Counted from the stretch's first letter, positions 1-5,449 are shown. The stretch: DNA of 5,598 nucleotides from Acidobacteriota bacterium (GCA_023441255.1 JAEZPW010000444.1:1-5598), one strand, 5' to 3'. Made by a program: numbers and translations. Notes: generated by a model not told the origin, from the sequence alone.

Positions 1-2
1 GT

Positions 3-260
3 GTGAAAGTCAACACGGAAGAGTGCAAAGGGTGCGGACTGTGCGTAGACGCGTGTCCGCCGAAGGTCTTGGAACTTGAGTCCGGACTGAATGGATATGG
101 CGTTCACCCGGCACACTACAACGGCGAGGGCTGTACAGGGTGCGGCATTTGTTTCTATTGCTGTCCGGAACCGGGCGCGATCACGGTGTATCGCGTTGCA
201 GCACAGAAGGTCGCGAGCGCGGCTGCGGAAAAGGAGATCGCAAATGCGGCAACTGTGTAA
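3..260 (+). CDS. 2-oxoacid:ferredoxin oxidoreductase, delta (2x[4Fe-4S] ferredoxin) subunit
   Basis: This 85-residue protein would carry electrons from the catalytic subunits of the oxidoreductase to external ferredoxin in the cytoplasm. Two complete [4Fe-4S] binding motifs of the CxxCxxCxxxCP type are visible: Cys8, 11, 14, 18-Pro and Cys44, 47, 50, 54-Pro, with an additional Cys at 53. The spacing and the ECKGCGLCVDACPPKVLE stretch are typical of KorD/VorD/PorD-like delta subunits. The tail after about residue 62 is Ala/Glu-rich and probably flexible. The first possible start is GTG at 3, because the GTG at position 1 is followed at once by a stop. Sequence before position 1 is not visible, so a start slightly upstream in this frame cannot be excluded. 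The 3' end overlaps the alpha-subunit gene by 17 bp, which points to translational coupling within one operon. Confidence 0.9.
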   Translation: MKVNTEECKGCGLCVDACPPKVLELESGLNGYGVHPAHYNGEGCTGCGICFYCCPEPGAITVYRVAAQKVASAAAEKEIANAATV

Positions 261-1293
261 GGGGAATGTGGCAATCGTGAAGGGTGCTGTTCTGGCGGGC
301 TGCCGTCATTTCTACGGATACCCGATCACTCCGGCGAGTGAAGTTGCCGAATACGCAGCTCTTTACATCCCGCAGGTGGGCGGCACGTTCCTGCAGGCGG
401 AGTCGGAAGTAAGCGCGATCAATATGTGCTACGGCGCAGCTTCAGCCGGACAGCGCGTCATGACCGCGTCCTCCGGACCGGGCCTGAGTCTGATGCAGGA
501 AGGCCTTTCCTATATCGCCGGTGCCGAACTGCCGGTAGTCATCGCCGACATCATGCGCGGCGGCCCCGGGCTTGGCAACATTGCGCCCGAGCAGGGCGAT
601 TACTTCCAGATGGTTAAGGGCGGCGGGCACGGGTGCTATCACAACATCGTGGTGGCGCCTGCCTCGGTTCAGGAAATGTGCGACCTGACGGTCCTGGCTT
701 TCGAGCTTGCGGACAAATACCGCAATCCCGCAATCGTTCTTACCGACGGCGCTATCGGCCAGATGATGGAGCCGCTCGAGATAGAGGACAAGGAAGTTGC
801 GCAGCCGGAGAAGTTGTGGGCGGTGAAGGGAACCGAACACACGCGCAAGAACCTGATCTCATCGATTTACCTCACGCCCGACGAGCTCGAGGCGCACGTC
901 CGCAAGCTGGAAGCGAAGTACAAGAAGTGCGTCGAAGCCGAGCAGCGTTCCGAGCAGTACATGACCGATGATGCGGAAGTGCTGCTGGTCGGCTATGGCC
1001 TGACTTCGCGCATCTTGAGGTCGGCTGCCGACGAGGCTCGCGCGCAGGGTATGAAGGTCGGCGTGTTCCGCCCGATTACCCTCTGGCCGTTCCCGACGAA
1101 AGCTCTGGCCGAGTTGGCGGACAGGATCAAGACGGTGCTTGTCGTGGAGATGAGCACCGGTCAGATGGTCGAGGACGTAAGACTTACCGTGAACGGCAAG
1201 GTTCCGGTGGAGTTCTATGGACGCGTTGGCGGCAACATTCCGTCGGTTGAGGAAGTACACGCTGAGCTGCTCAACCGCATGGTGGCGGTCTAG
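244..1293 (+). CDS. vorB: 2-oxoacid:ferredoxin oxidoreductase, alpha subunit (VorB-type)
   Basis: This 349-residue subunit binds the 2-oxoacid and part of the thiamine diphosphate at the alpha/beta interface. Visible hallmarks are YPITP at residues 26-30, QAESE at 51-55, the SSGPG loop near 76-80, and a long MRGGPGLGN segment near 104-112. A second domain from about residue 240 includes FRPITLWPFP. The N-terminal pattern (KGN, GYPITP, LQAESE, NIAPEQGDYF) is closer to proteins annotated as 3-methyl-2-oxobutanoate dehydrogenase VorB than to OorA-type 2-oxoglutarate enzymes. The real substrate (branched-chain, pyruvate or 2-oxoglutarate) remains uncertain, since these names are often transferred loosely. 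I chose ATG 244 because AAGGAG lies at 231-236 with a 7-nt spacer and the protein then begins as its family does. The open frame extends back to 91, but that part only shadows the ferredoxin gene. The stop is 11 bp before the beta-gamma gene. Confidence 0.92.
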   Translation: MRQLCKGNVAIVKGAVLAGCRHFYGYPITPASEVAEYAALYIPQVGGTFLQAESEVSAINMCYGAASAGQRVMTASSGPGLSLMQEGLSYIAGAELPVVIADIMRGGPGLGNIAPEQGDYFQMVKGGGHGCYHNIVVAPASVQEMCDLTVLAFELADKYRNPAIVLTDGAIGQMMEPLEIEDKEVAQPEKLWAVKGTEHTRKNLISSIYLTPDELEAHVRKLEAKYKKCVEAEQRSEQYMTDDAEVLLVGYGLTSRILRSAADEARAQGMKVGVFRPITLWPFPTKALAELADRIKTVLVVEMSTGQMVEDVRLTVNGKVPVEFYGRVGGNIPSVEEVHAELLNRMVAV

Positions 1294-1304
1294 GGAGGAA
1301 CGTC

Positions 1305-2768
1305 GTGATCGAATACGAAGTGGTCCATTCCAAACCGGAAACTTTCTACGAAATCTACGATCGCAAGGCCGACCTCCAGCACCAGACGCATTATTGCCCG
1401 GGTTGCGGCCACGGAGTAGCACATAAGCTCGTCGGCGAGGCGCTCGAAGACCTGGGTCTGCAGAACGACACTATGGTGGTCAGCCCGGTAGGCTGCTCGG
1501 TGTTCGCCTACTACTACTTCGACGTGGGCAATGTGCAGGCTGCTCACGGTCGCGCACCGGCGGTTGCGACGGCGTTGAAGCGTTCGAACCCTGGCAAGAT
1601 TGTCATCAGCTATCAAGGTGACGGCGATCTGGCGGCCATCGGCACGGCAGAAATCATTCACGCCGCCAACCGCGGCGAGAAGATCGCCGTGTTCTTCGTC
1701 AACAACGCCATTTACGGCATGACGGGCGGACAGTTGGCACCTACGACGCTGGTTGGCCAGACTTCGACCACTACACCGTGGGGTCGTCGCGCCAACAACG
1801 AAGGCCTGCCGTTACACATCTGCGAGCTGATATCCCAGCTCGAAATGCCGGTGTACGTCGAACGCGTCGCTCTGAATGACAGCAAGAACATCATGAAGGC
1901 GCGCAAGGCCGTGCGGAAGGCGCTCGAGTTACAGAAGCAGCAGGCCGGTTTCACCCTGGTGGAAATCTTGTCGCCATGCCCGACGATCTGGAAGAAGGAC
2001 CCGGTAAAGGCGAAGCAGTTCATCACCGAAAAGATGATCCCGATCTTCCCGCTGGGTGTATACCGCGACAAGAAGCCGGAAATCGTTGAAACCCCGGTTC
2101 CGCAACGTTCGGTTGCCGAAACCCTCGGCATCAGGACTGACAATGACGGCCGCACCGCGATTGACAAAGCCGCCGCGAAGCACCAGACCAAGCCGCTATC
2201 AGCAAAAATCGCAGGGTTCGGCGGCCAGGGCGTTCTGCTGCTGGGCCAGATCATGGCCGAGATGGGCATGCGGGAAGGTATGGAAGTCAGCTGGCTGCCC
2301 TCCTACGGCCCCGAGATGCGCAGCGGTTCGGCGCATTGTCACGTGTGTCTTGATCACGAGCGGATCGGCTCGCCTCTTATCGCTCACCCGGACGTGCTGA
2401 TCGCGATGAATGAACCGTCGCTTCGCAAGTTTGCGGAACAGGTTGAAACAAGTGGTGTGATTCTGTACAACCGCAATGAACTTCCGGAGAATTTCGTAGC
2501 CCCGAAGAGCCGCGTCATATGCATCCCGGCATCGGAAATCGCTGACCTTCTCGGATCGGCTAAGGTGACCAACATCGTCATGCTTGGCGCCCTGCTCGAA
2601 GAGACCGGCGCAATGCCACAAGAGACCGCGAATTCCGTGCTGGAAAAAACGGTTAAGAATGCGCAGATGCTCGAACTTGATAAGCGCGCGCTCGAAGCCG
2701 GCGCCGACTACATCCGCAAGCAGGTGCGTACGGGTGCGGTTTCTCAGCCCGACGGTTGCGGATACTAG
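1305..2768 (+). CDS. 2-oxoacid:ferredoxin oxidoreductase, fused beta-gamma subunit
   Basis: This 487-residue polypeptide joins two subunits that are separate in many organisms. Residues 1 to about 255 are the beta part. It carries CPGCGH (Cys31, Cys34), GCS at 63-65, the thiamine diphosphate/Mg motif GDGD at 105-108 and NN at 133-134, followed by AIYGMTGGQLAPTT. A charged linker (about 255-295) leads into the gamma domain. There GFGGQG (304-309) begins a pyruvate-ferredoxin/flavodoxin gamma-type fold, and YGPEMRSGSA (334-343) is another family signature. With the alpha and delta subunits it would form a complete oxidative decarboxylase that makes acyl-CoA and reduced ferredoxin. The GTG start at 1305 is supported by GGGAGG at 1293-1298, which overlaps the preceding stop, with a 6-nt spacer. 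No stop codon or frame break occurs at the domain junction, so the fusion looks genuine. An intrinsic terminator follows. Confidence 0.93.
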   Translation: MIEYEVVHSKPETFYEIYDRKADLQHQTHYCPGCGHGVAHKLVGEALEDLGLQNDTMVVSPVGCSVFAYYYFDVGNVQAAHGRAPAVATALKRSNPGKIVISYQGDGDLAAIGTAEIIHAANRGEKIAVFFVNNAIYGMTGGQLAPTTLVGQTSTTTPWGRRANNEGLPLHICELISQLEMPVYVERVALNDSKNIMKARKAVRKALELQKQQAGFTLVEILSPCPTIWKKDPVKAKQFITEKMIPIFPLGVYRDKKPEIVETPVPQRSVAETLGIRTDNDGRTAIDKAAAKHQTKPLSAKIAGFGGQGVLLLGQIMAEMGMREGMEVSWLPSYGPEMRSGSAHCHVCLDHERIGSPLIAHPDVLIAMNEPSLRKFAEQVETSGVILYNRNELPENFVAPKSRVICIPASEIADLLGSAKVTNIVMLGALLEETGAMPQETANSVLEKTVKNAQMLELDKRALEAGADYIRKQVRTGAVSQPDGCGY

Positions 2769-2806
2769 AACGCTTCAATCTCGATTTGTACGCCCATTGG
2801 TGACGG

Positions 2807-2838
2807 AAGCCCCGGAGTACCTGCCGGGGCTTTTGTTG
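2807..2838 (+). terminator. Rho-independent terminator of the oxidoreductase operon
   Basis: A perfect 9-bp stem pairs AAGCCCCGG (2807-2815) with CCGGGGCTT (2824-2832) around an 8-nt loop and runs into a T-rich stretch (TTTTGTTGT). It lies 39 bp after the stop of the beta-gamma gene and before the phosphoesterase remnant. It should therefore end the operon and separate it from what follows. Confidence 0.88.
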
Positions 2839-2870
2839 TATCTTGAGGAGATCACAACAATCGAGGACTC

Positions 2871-2961
2871 ATGTTCTTTGCCGCTATATTCGCCGTCTGG
2901 ACCGCGATGCATGTGTACGTGTTCTGGCGCATCGCATCGGTTCCGGTAGTCTCTGGGCAAC
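2871..2961 (+). pseudogene. N-terminal fragment of a membrane-anchored metallophosphoesterase gene
   Basis: From ATG 2871 the frame reads MFFAAIFAVWTAMHVYVFWR and then IASVPVV. This is one hydrophobic segment followed by the short basic turn that I recall from the N-terminus of acidobacterial YkuE-like membrane phosphoesterases. GAGG at 2863-2866 could serve as ribosome binding site. After about 2945 the frame no longer makes family sense and stops at 3057-3059. The catalytic domain continues in another frame from about 2950. The remaining membrane helices and the first catalytic motif expected between these halves are absent. I read this as the 5' piece of a gene broken by an internal out-of-frame deletion. 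The end given is approximate. An assembly or sequencing deletion would look the same. Confidence 0.6.
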
Positions 2962-3606
2962 ATGCTGGACGAGAAGTGGGCCACTGCACGCATCGCGCAG
3001 ATCGAGCAGTTGAGGCCCGACATGATCGTGCTTGCAGGCGACATAGTGGAAGGTCATGATGAACCTAGTCAACAGTGGGTCCCGGTTCTGCGGCAATTAA
3101 GTGCTCCTTTGGGCGTCTGGGCCGTCAACGGCAATCACGAAGGTTATGGCCGTGACGGAAGCGGCGGGGACCTGCTGGCGCACTCGGGTATTCATGTCCT
3201 TCGCGACGAGTGGGCCGAAGCCGCGCCGGGACTGATTGTGGCCGGCGTGGACGACCTGACGTCGCGCCAGAGGCGTACGGGGCACTATACGGAATTCATA
3301 GACGAGGCACTCTCGACCCGTCCTGTCGGTGCGACTACGATTTTCATTTCCCACACGCCCTGGAATCCGGAGAAGGCATCGGTGTCGGGGGTGCGCCTCA
3401 TGCTTGCCGGGCACACGCACAACGGTCAGATATGGCCTTTCAACTATGTTGTTGGGCGCATTTATCCCTTCATTGCGGGCAGATATGACGTGAACGGAAT
3501 GCCACTGATCGTATGCCGGGGAACTGGCACATGGGGCCCGCGAATGCGCCTGTGGCAGCGTGGGGAGATCGTGAAGGTTACTCTGCGTGCTGGGGCTACT
3601 TCGTGA
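2962..3606 (+). CDS. Truncated calcineurin-like metallophosphoesterase (probable pseudogene 3' part)
   Basis: The 214-residue frame carries most of a metallophosphoesterase catalytic domain: LAGDIVEG with Gly26-Asp27, GNHE at 57-60, ISHTP with His131, and AGHTHNGQ with His151 and His153. These are the family's metal-binding motifs II to V. The first motif, DxH, is missing. The frame opens only at 2950, after a TAG at 2947-2949, and reads SLGNMLDE where the family has a DxHLG-type sequence, so the break falls on that motif. No convincing ribosome binding site precedes ATG 2962. The matching N-terminal membrane part lies just upstream in another frame. Without DxH one metal site is incomplete, so enzyme activity is unlikely if the sequence is correct. 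Intact relatives are membrane proteins of well over 300 residues. The substrate is unknown. An automatic annotation may call this simply a metallophosphoesterase. Confidence 0.72.
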   Translation: MLDEKWATARIAQIEQLRPDMIVLAGDIVEGHDEPSQQWVPVLRQLSAPLGVWAVNGNHEGYGRDGSGGDLLAHSGIHVLRDEWAEAAPGLIVAGVDDLTSRQRRTGHYTEFIDEALSTRPVGATTIFISHTPWNPEKASVSGVRLMLAGHTHNGQIWPFNYVVGRIYPFIAGRYDVNGMPLIVCRGTGTWGPRMRLWQRGEIVKVTLRAGATS

Positions 3607-3651
3607 CAGCAAAATTCCTGCGATCCCCTCCAGCCGCTCTCAAGTAAGTCT

Positions 3652-3664
3652 TTTGATCATCAAA
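3652..3664. repeat. Perfect 13-bp palindrome upstream of the glycosyltransferase
   Basis: TTTGAT-C-ATCAAA is a perfect inverted repeat with a 1-nt centre, 27 bp before the glycosyltransferase start. Its core (TTGA...TCAA) is shared with a second palindrome whose centre lies 24 bp downstream. It could be an operator half of a pair, but no regulator is identified. Confidence 0.4.
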
Positions 3665-3674
3665 CGATGTAGAA

Positions 3675-3689
3675 TTCTTGATTCAAGAA
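3675..3689. repeat. Perfect 15-bp palindrome abutting the glycosyltransferase start codon
   Basis: TTCTTGA-T-TCAAGAA is a perfect 7-bp inverted repeat with a 1-nt centre and ends one base before ATG 3691. A TAGAAT box at 3670-3675 (5 of 6 matches to a -10 hexamer) overlaps its left edge, with no good -35 at normal spacing. It occupies the place where a ribosome binding site should be. It may be an operator, or a small hairpin in a very short leader. Confidence 0.4.
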
Positions 3690-3690
3690 C

Positions 3691-4464
3691 ATGCCTGATT
3701 ACTCGATTGTCATACCGGCGTACAACGAGAGTTCGCGGATTCGTGCCAGCCTCGAGCAGGTGCTTCGGTTCATTGCGGAGCGGAACTGGAATGCAGAGGT
3801 GGTGGTTGTTAACGATGGTTCGCGCGACAACACTGCGGACATCGTTCGCGAGTTCGTTGTCCGAAATGGTGCGGTACGATTGATTGAGAACCCCGGCAAC
3901 CGCGGCAAGGGTTACAGTGTCCGCAACGGGGTACTGCACGCGACGGGTGAGCGGATACTCTTTGCCGACGCCGACATGTCATCGCCGATCCGCGAAGCGG
4001 CGAAGCTTTTCAATGCAGTGGAAGACGGCGCGGACGTCGCAATCGGATCACGATGGCTGAATCCAGAAATGATGACCGAGCGGCAGTCGATCTTCCGTCA
4101 GGCAGCCGGGCGCATGTTCAACCTGTTCAACAGGATTGTTCTCGGGTTGCGCTTCAAGGATACCCAGTGCGGAATGAAGGCCTTTACTCGTCAGGCAGCA
4201 CTTGCCGTTTTTGCGCGGCAGACGATCGAGCGTTGGGGCTTCGATCCGGAGATTCTCTTCATCGCGCGGAAGCAGGGATACAAGATCGTCGAGATCGCCG
4301 TTGAATGGGCGCACGATGACCGGTCAAAGATAAACCCTCTGCTGGATGGCCTCAAGATGTGTTCCGAAATGCTTCGCATCCGTTGGAACTCTTTGCGAGG
4401 CATCTATGCCCACTCGGCGGATGTAGTAGTTCCGGGCACCCCACTGAAACGTTTTGATAGCTGA
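3691..4464 (+). CDS. Family 2 glycosyltransferase, dolichyl/polyprenyl-phosphate glucosyltransferase-like
   Basis: This 257-residue protein has a complete GT-A type family 2 fold. IPAYNE (8-13) and NDGSRDNT (41-48) bind the nucleotide sugar. NPGNRGKGYSVRNG (67-80) and ADADMSSP (92-99) follow, with the Asp-x-Asp metal site at 93-95. IGSRW, the DTQCGMKAF stretch and WGFDPEILFIARKQGY complete the pattern of the dolichyl-phosphate beta-glucosyltransferase (Alg5/DPG synthase) subgroup. It probably transfers a sugar from a nucleotide donor to a polyprenyl phosphate at the inner face of the membrane, for use in glycan or glycolipid assembly. No transmembrane helix is evident, so it would be peripheral or use a partner protein. 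ATG 3691 fits the family N-terminus exactly, yet no Shine-Dalgarno precedes it; a 15-bp palindrome sits there instead. The gene is 84 bp after the phosphoesterase remnant and appears to have its own control region. Confidence 0.9.
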   Translation: MPDYSIVIPAYNESSRIRASLEQVLRFIAERNWNAEVVVVNDGSRDNTADIVREFVVRNGAVRLIENPGNRGKGYSVRNGVLHATGERILFADADMSSPIREAAKLFNAVEDGADVAIGSRWLNPEMMTERQSIFRQAAGRMFNLFNRIVLGLRFKDTQCGMKAFTRQAALAVFARQTIERWGFDPEILFIARKQGYKIVEIAVEWAHDDRSKINPLLDGLKMCSEMLRIRWNSLRGIYAHSADVVVPGTPLKRFDS

Positions 4465-4507
4465 TATCGGGAATGTGAGTTCGCGCTGTGTGTAGTGGCA
4501 ACGCCGC

Positions 4508-4533
4508 GGCTGCAGATTCAGGACGCTGCAGCC
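4508..4533. terminator. Inverted repeat between convergent genes, possible bidirectional terminator
   Basis: A perfect 8-bp stem pairs GGCTGCAG (4508-4515) with CTGCAGCC (4526-4533) around a 10-nt loop. The stop codon of the minus-strand zinc-ribbon gene (4518-4520) lies inside the loop, and the glycosyltransferase stop is 43 bp to the left. Neither side has a T-run, so this is not a standard intrinsic terminator. Its role in ending the two converging transcripts is inferred from position only. Confidence 0.4.
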
Positions 4534-4787
4534 CGTTGCACGTGCGGACGCGTGGTAACGGCGAGGGGAACTACTTTGATGCCGGAGCGACTCTTTGCCA
4601 CAGTCATGATGCTGGAGCACTCAGCGCACAGCCAGTAATGTTCCACCCGTTGCGGAGACATCTTTCCGCCAACTATCCGAAGCGTGCTACCTCGCTCGCC
4701 CGAGGAAACCTCGAAGTGGAAGAGCTTGCCTTCCCGCAGAGAACGAAATCGGGCCTTGCAGGTCGGATTGGCACATTTGGACAACAT
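4518..4787 (-). CDS. Small zinc-ribbon protein of acidobacterial type, function unknown
   Basis: This 89-residue protein begins MLSKCANPTCKARFRSLREG and later has WLCAECSSIMTV. Cys5 and Cys10 (CxxxxC) and Cys54 and Cys57 (CxxC) could together bind one zinc ion. Between them a basic and hydrophobic stretch (KLFHFEV) resembles two beta strands. I recall many short proteins with this layout in Acidobacteriota, often present as several paralogues per genome, with no assigned role. DNA, RNA or protein binding is possible but not shown. ATG at 4785-4787 is the family-like start. The upstream bases on the minus strand contain no clear Shine-Dalgarno. A large plus-strand open frame (4488-4892) overlaps it in antisense. 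I reject that frame because only the minus reading gives paired cysteines and a familiar sequence. The gene converges on the glycosyltransferase. Confidence 0.8.
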   Translation of the reverse strand: MLSKCANPTCKARFRSLREGKLFHFEVSSGERGSTLRIVGGKMSPQRVEHYWLCAECSSIMTVAKSRSGIKVVPLAVTTRPHVQRAAAS

Positions 4788-4977
4788 TGTGAATACCGCG
4801 GAGGGGATTTAGCCCCACGCTCACCGAGGTGCAGTGCTCGCGTGAAACTTCCAAACGAATCTACCATATTTCAATTTGGAAATTCCACGTAGCTGCTCGA
4901 ACTAGTCCGGCGTGAGTTTCTGTACGAAATAGAACCAAGACGGCGGATCTCAGCGCCAGCCATGCCCAGCAAAAGAC

Positions 4978-5091
4978 TCATTGCTGGACGCTACGCTTTG
5001 ACGCCTTGATCCCAGCAGCCCGTTGACGACGGCTGATTTTCGCCTTGCGAAGCCTGTTGAATCGGGCCTTATCGCCGTTCCGTTTGGACAT
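4978..5091 (-). CDS. Very small, highly basic protein (MSKRNGDKARF...), function unknown
   Basis: The minus strand from ATG (5089-5091) reads 37 codons before TGA (4978-4980). The product starts MSKRNGDKARF, continues with RLRKAKISRRQR, and contains eight Arg and six Lys but only one acidic residue (Asp7). It is therefore strongly cationic and probably binds nucleic acid or the ribosome. AAAGGAG is well placed upstream on this strand (around 5102-5108, about 10 nt from the ATG), with a second purine run, GAGGAA, closer in. The opening resembles short uncharacterised proteins I recall from Acidobacteriota starting MSKRNGDKARF, usually followed by an Arg/Lys-rich helix. The antisense plus-strand frame 5023-5211 starts only with TTG and has no recognisable product. 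Whether the gene is co-transcribed with the zinc-ribbon gene 190 bp downstream is unclear. Confidence 0.7.
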   Translation of the reverse strand: MSKRNGDKARFNRLRKAKISRRQRAAGIKASKRSVQQ

Positions 5092-5101
5092 TGCTTCCTC
5101 T

Positions 5102-5107
5102 CTCCTT
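5102..5107 (-). promoter_or_regulatory. Ribosome binding site of the small basic gene
   Basis: On the minus strand AAGGAG reads from 5107 to 5102, leaving 10 nt before ATG 5091. It is the main argument that this 37-codon frame is translated and that its start is correctly placed. A nearer GAGGAA (5100-5095) would be too close to the start for normal use. Confidence 0.6.
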
Positions 5108-5121
5108 TCGTGCCCGCGCTT

Positions 5122-5145
5122 CTCACAGACCGTGTGTCTGCTGAG
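5122..5145 (-). repeat. Hairpin in the probable leader of the small basic gene
   Basis: CAGAC (5126-5130) pairs with GTCTG (5136-5140) around a 5-nt loop. The stem extends outward as CTCA (5122-5125) with TGAG (5142-5145) past one bulged base, giving a 9-bp interrupted stem. It lies about 15 bp upstream of the ribosome binding site on the minus strand. A regulatory role in the leader is inferred from position only. Confidence 0.4.
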
Positions 5146-5151
5146 TGTATT

Positions 5152-5178
5152 GGCAGGAAACGCGCTGAATTACCTGCC
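5152..5178. repeat. 6-bp inverted repeat GGCAGG/CCTGCC
   Basis: GGCAGG (5152-5157) and CCTGCC (5173-5178) are perfect inverted copies around 15 nt. They lie just upstream of the 5122-5145 hairpin on the minus strand. They may be part of the same leader RNA or a protein site, and short repeats of this size can also arise by chance. Confidence 0.3.
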
Positions 5179-5350
5179 GTTAAAAAGAGGTTAGATGTGA
5201 ACAGCAGTTAAGCTGTCGCCGTCCTCGCGTCGAATCCGGTCGAATTGGACTCCTAACTTGTTTCGAGCCAGAGGCAGGCAGAAAGTCAAAGTGGCTCGCG
5301 TGTGTAGTGCCTAGTGGGGGGTCCAGGTCAGCGGGTGCTCGGATTGGCTA

Positions 5351-5374
5351 CCGCGGACGAATCACACTCCGCGG
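5351..5374. repeat. 7-bp inverted repeat CCGCGGA/TCCGCGG
   Basis: CCGCGGA (5351-5357) and TCCGCGG (5368-5374) form a perfect inverted repeat with a 10-nt spacer. Each half also contains the palindrome CCGCGG. Centre spacing of about 17 bp would suit a dimeric regulator, and an RNA hairpin is equally possible. No T-run follows on either strand, so it is not an intrinsic terminator. Confidence 0.4.
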
Positions 5375-5400
5375 ATCGCAGTCTGTGCGGCACTAGCAAT

Positions 5401-5449
5401 ATTGGGAGTCCATATGACAATGAGGTTCTCCTTATAATGTTTTCCCAAT
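5401..5449. repeat. Separated inverted half-sites ATTGGGA/TCCCAAT flanking the TATAAT box
   Basis: ATTGGGA (5401-5407) and TCCCAAT (5443-5449) are perfect inverted copies with centres 42 bp apart, about four helical turns. They bracket the best -10 element in the region. This could be a looping operator for the response-regulator promoter, but it is a single weak pattern and may be chance. Confidence 0.3.
5433..5438 (+). promoter_or_regulatory. Possible -10 element of the response-regulator promoter
   Basis: TATAAT matches the sigma-70 type -10 consensus perfectly and would start transcription near 5445, about 60 nt before the regulator gene. The nearest -35-like hexamer, ATGACA (5414-5419), is only 13 bp away, which is too short for a standard promoter. 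Either an activator compensates or the box is incidental. Confidence 0.35.

Noticed and set aside
91..243. Upstream extension of the alpha-subunit frame
   Set aside because: This part is out of frame with the clear ferredoxin gene and reads Arg-rich nonsense. ATG 244 with AAGGAG at 231-236 fits the family start.
859..1422. Minus-strand open frame of 187 codons opposite the alpha subunit
   Set aside because: It is antisense to strongly recognisable coding sequence of the alpha subunit and shows no family features. Long antisense frames are common in GC-rich genes.
1712..2269. Minus-strand open frame of 185 codons opposite the beta-gamma gene
   Set aside because: It overlaps motifs of the beta-gamma protein in antisense and its translation has no recognisable pattern.
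4877..4887. Palindrome TGGAAATTCCA in an AT-rich patch upstream of the zinc-ribbon gene
   Set aside because: Short, and not tied to recognisable promoter hexamers at proper spacing. Noted only as a possible binding site.
4488..4892. Plus-strand open frame of 134 codons opposite the zinc-ribbon gene
   Set aside because: No recognisable domain and no good ribosome binding site. It mirrors the minus-strand gene, which has paired cysteines and a family-like sequence.
5023..5211. Plus-strand open frame of 62 codons across the small basic gene and its leader
   Set aside because: It starts with TTG, has no ribosome binding site and no familiar sequence. The minus-strand 37-codon gene explains the region better.
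5221..5275. GTCGAATCC, reminiscent of a tRNA T-arm
   Set aside because: No matching acceptor, D or anticodon stems could be found around it on either strand.
4489..5310. Repeated GTGTGTAGTG near 4490 and 5300
   Set aside because: The match is about 10 bp with no similarity outside it. It is too short to claim as a repeat or mobile-element end.
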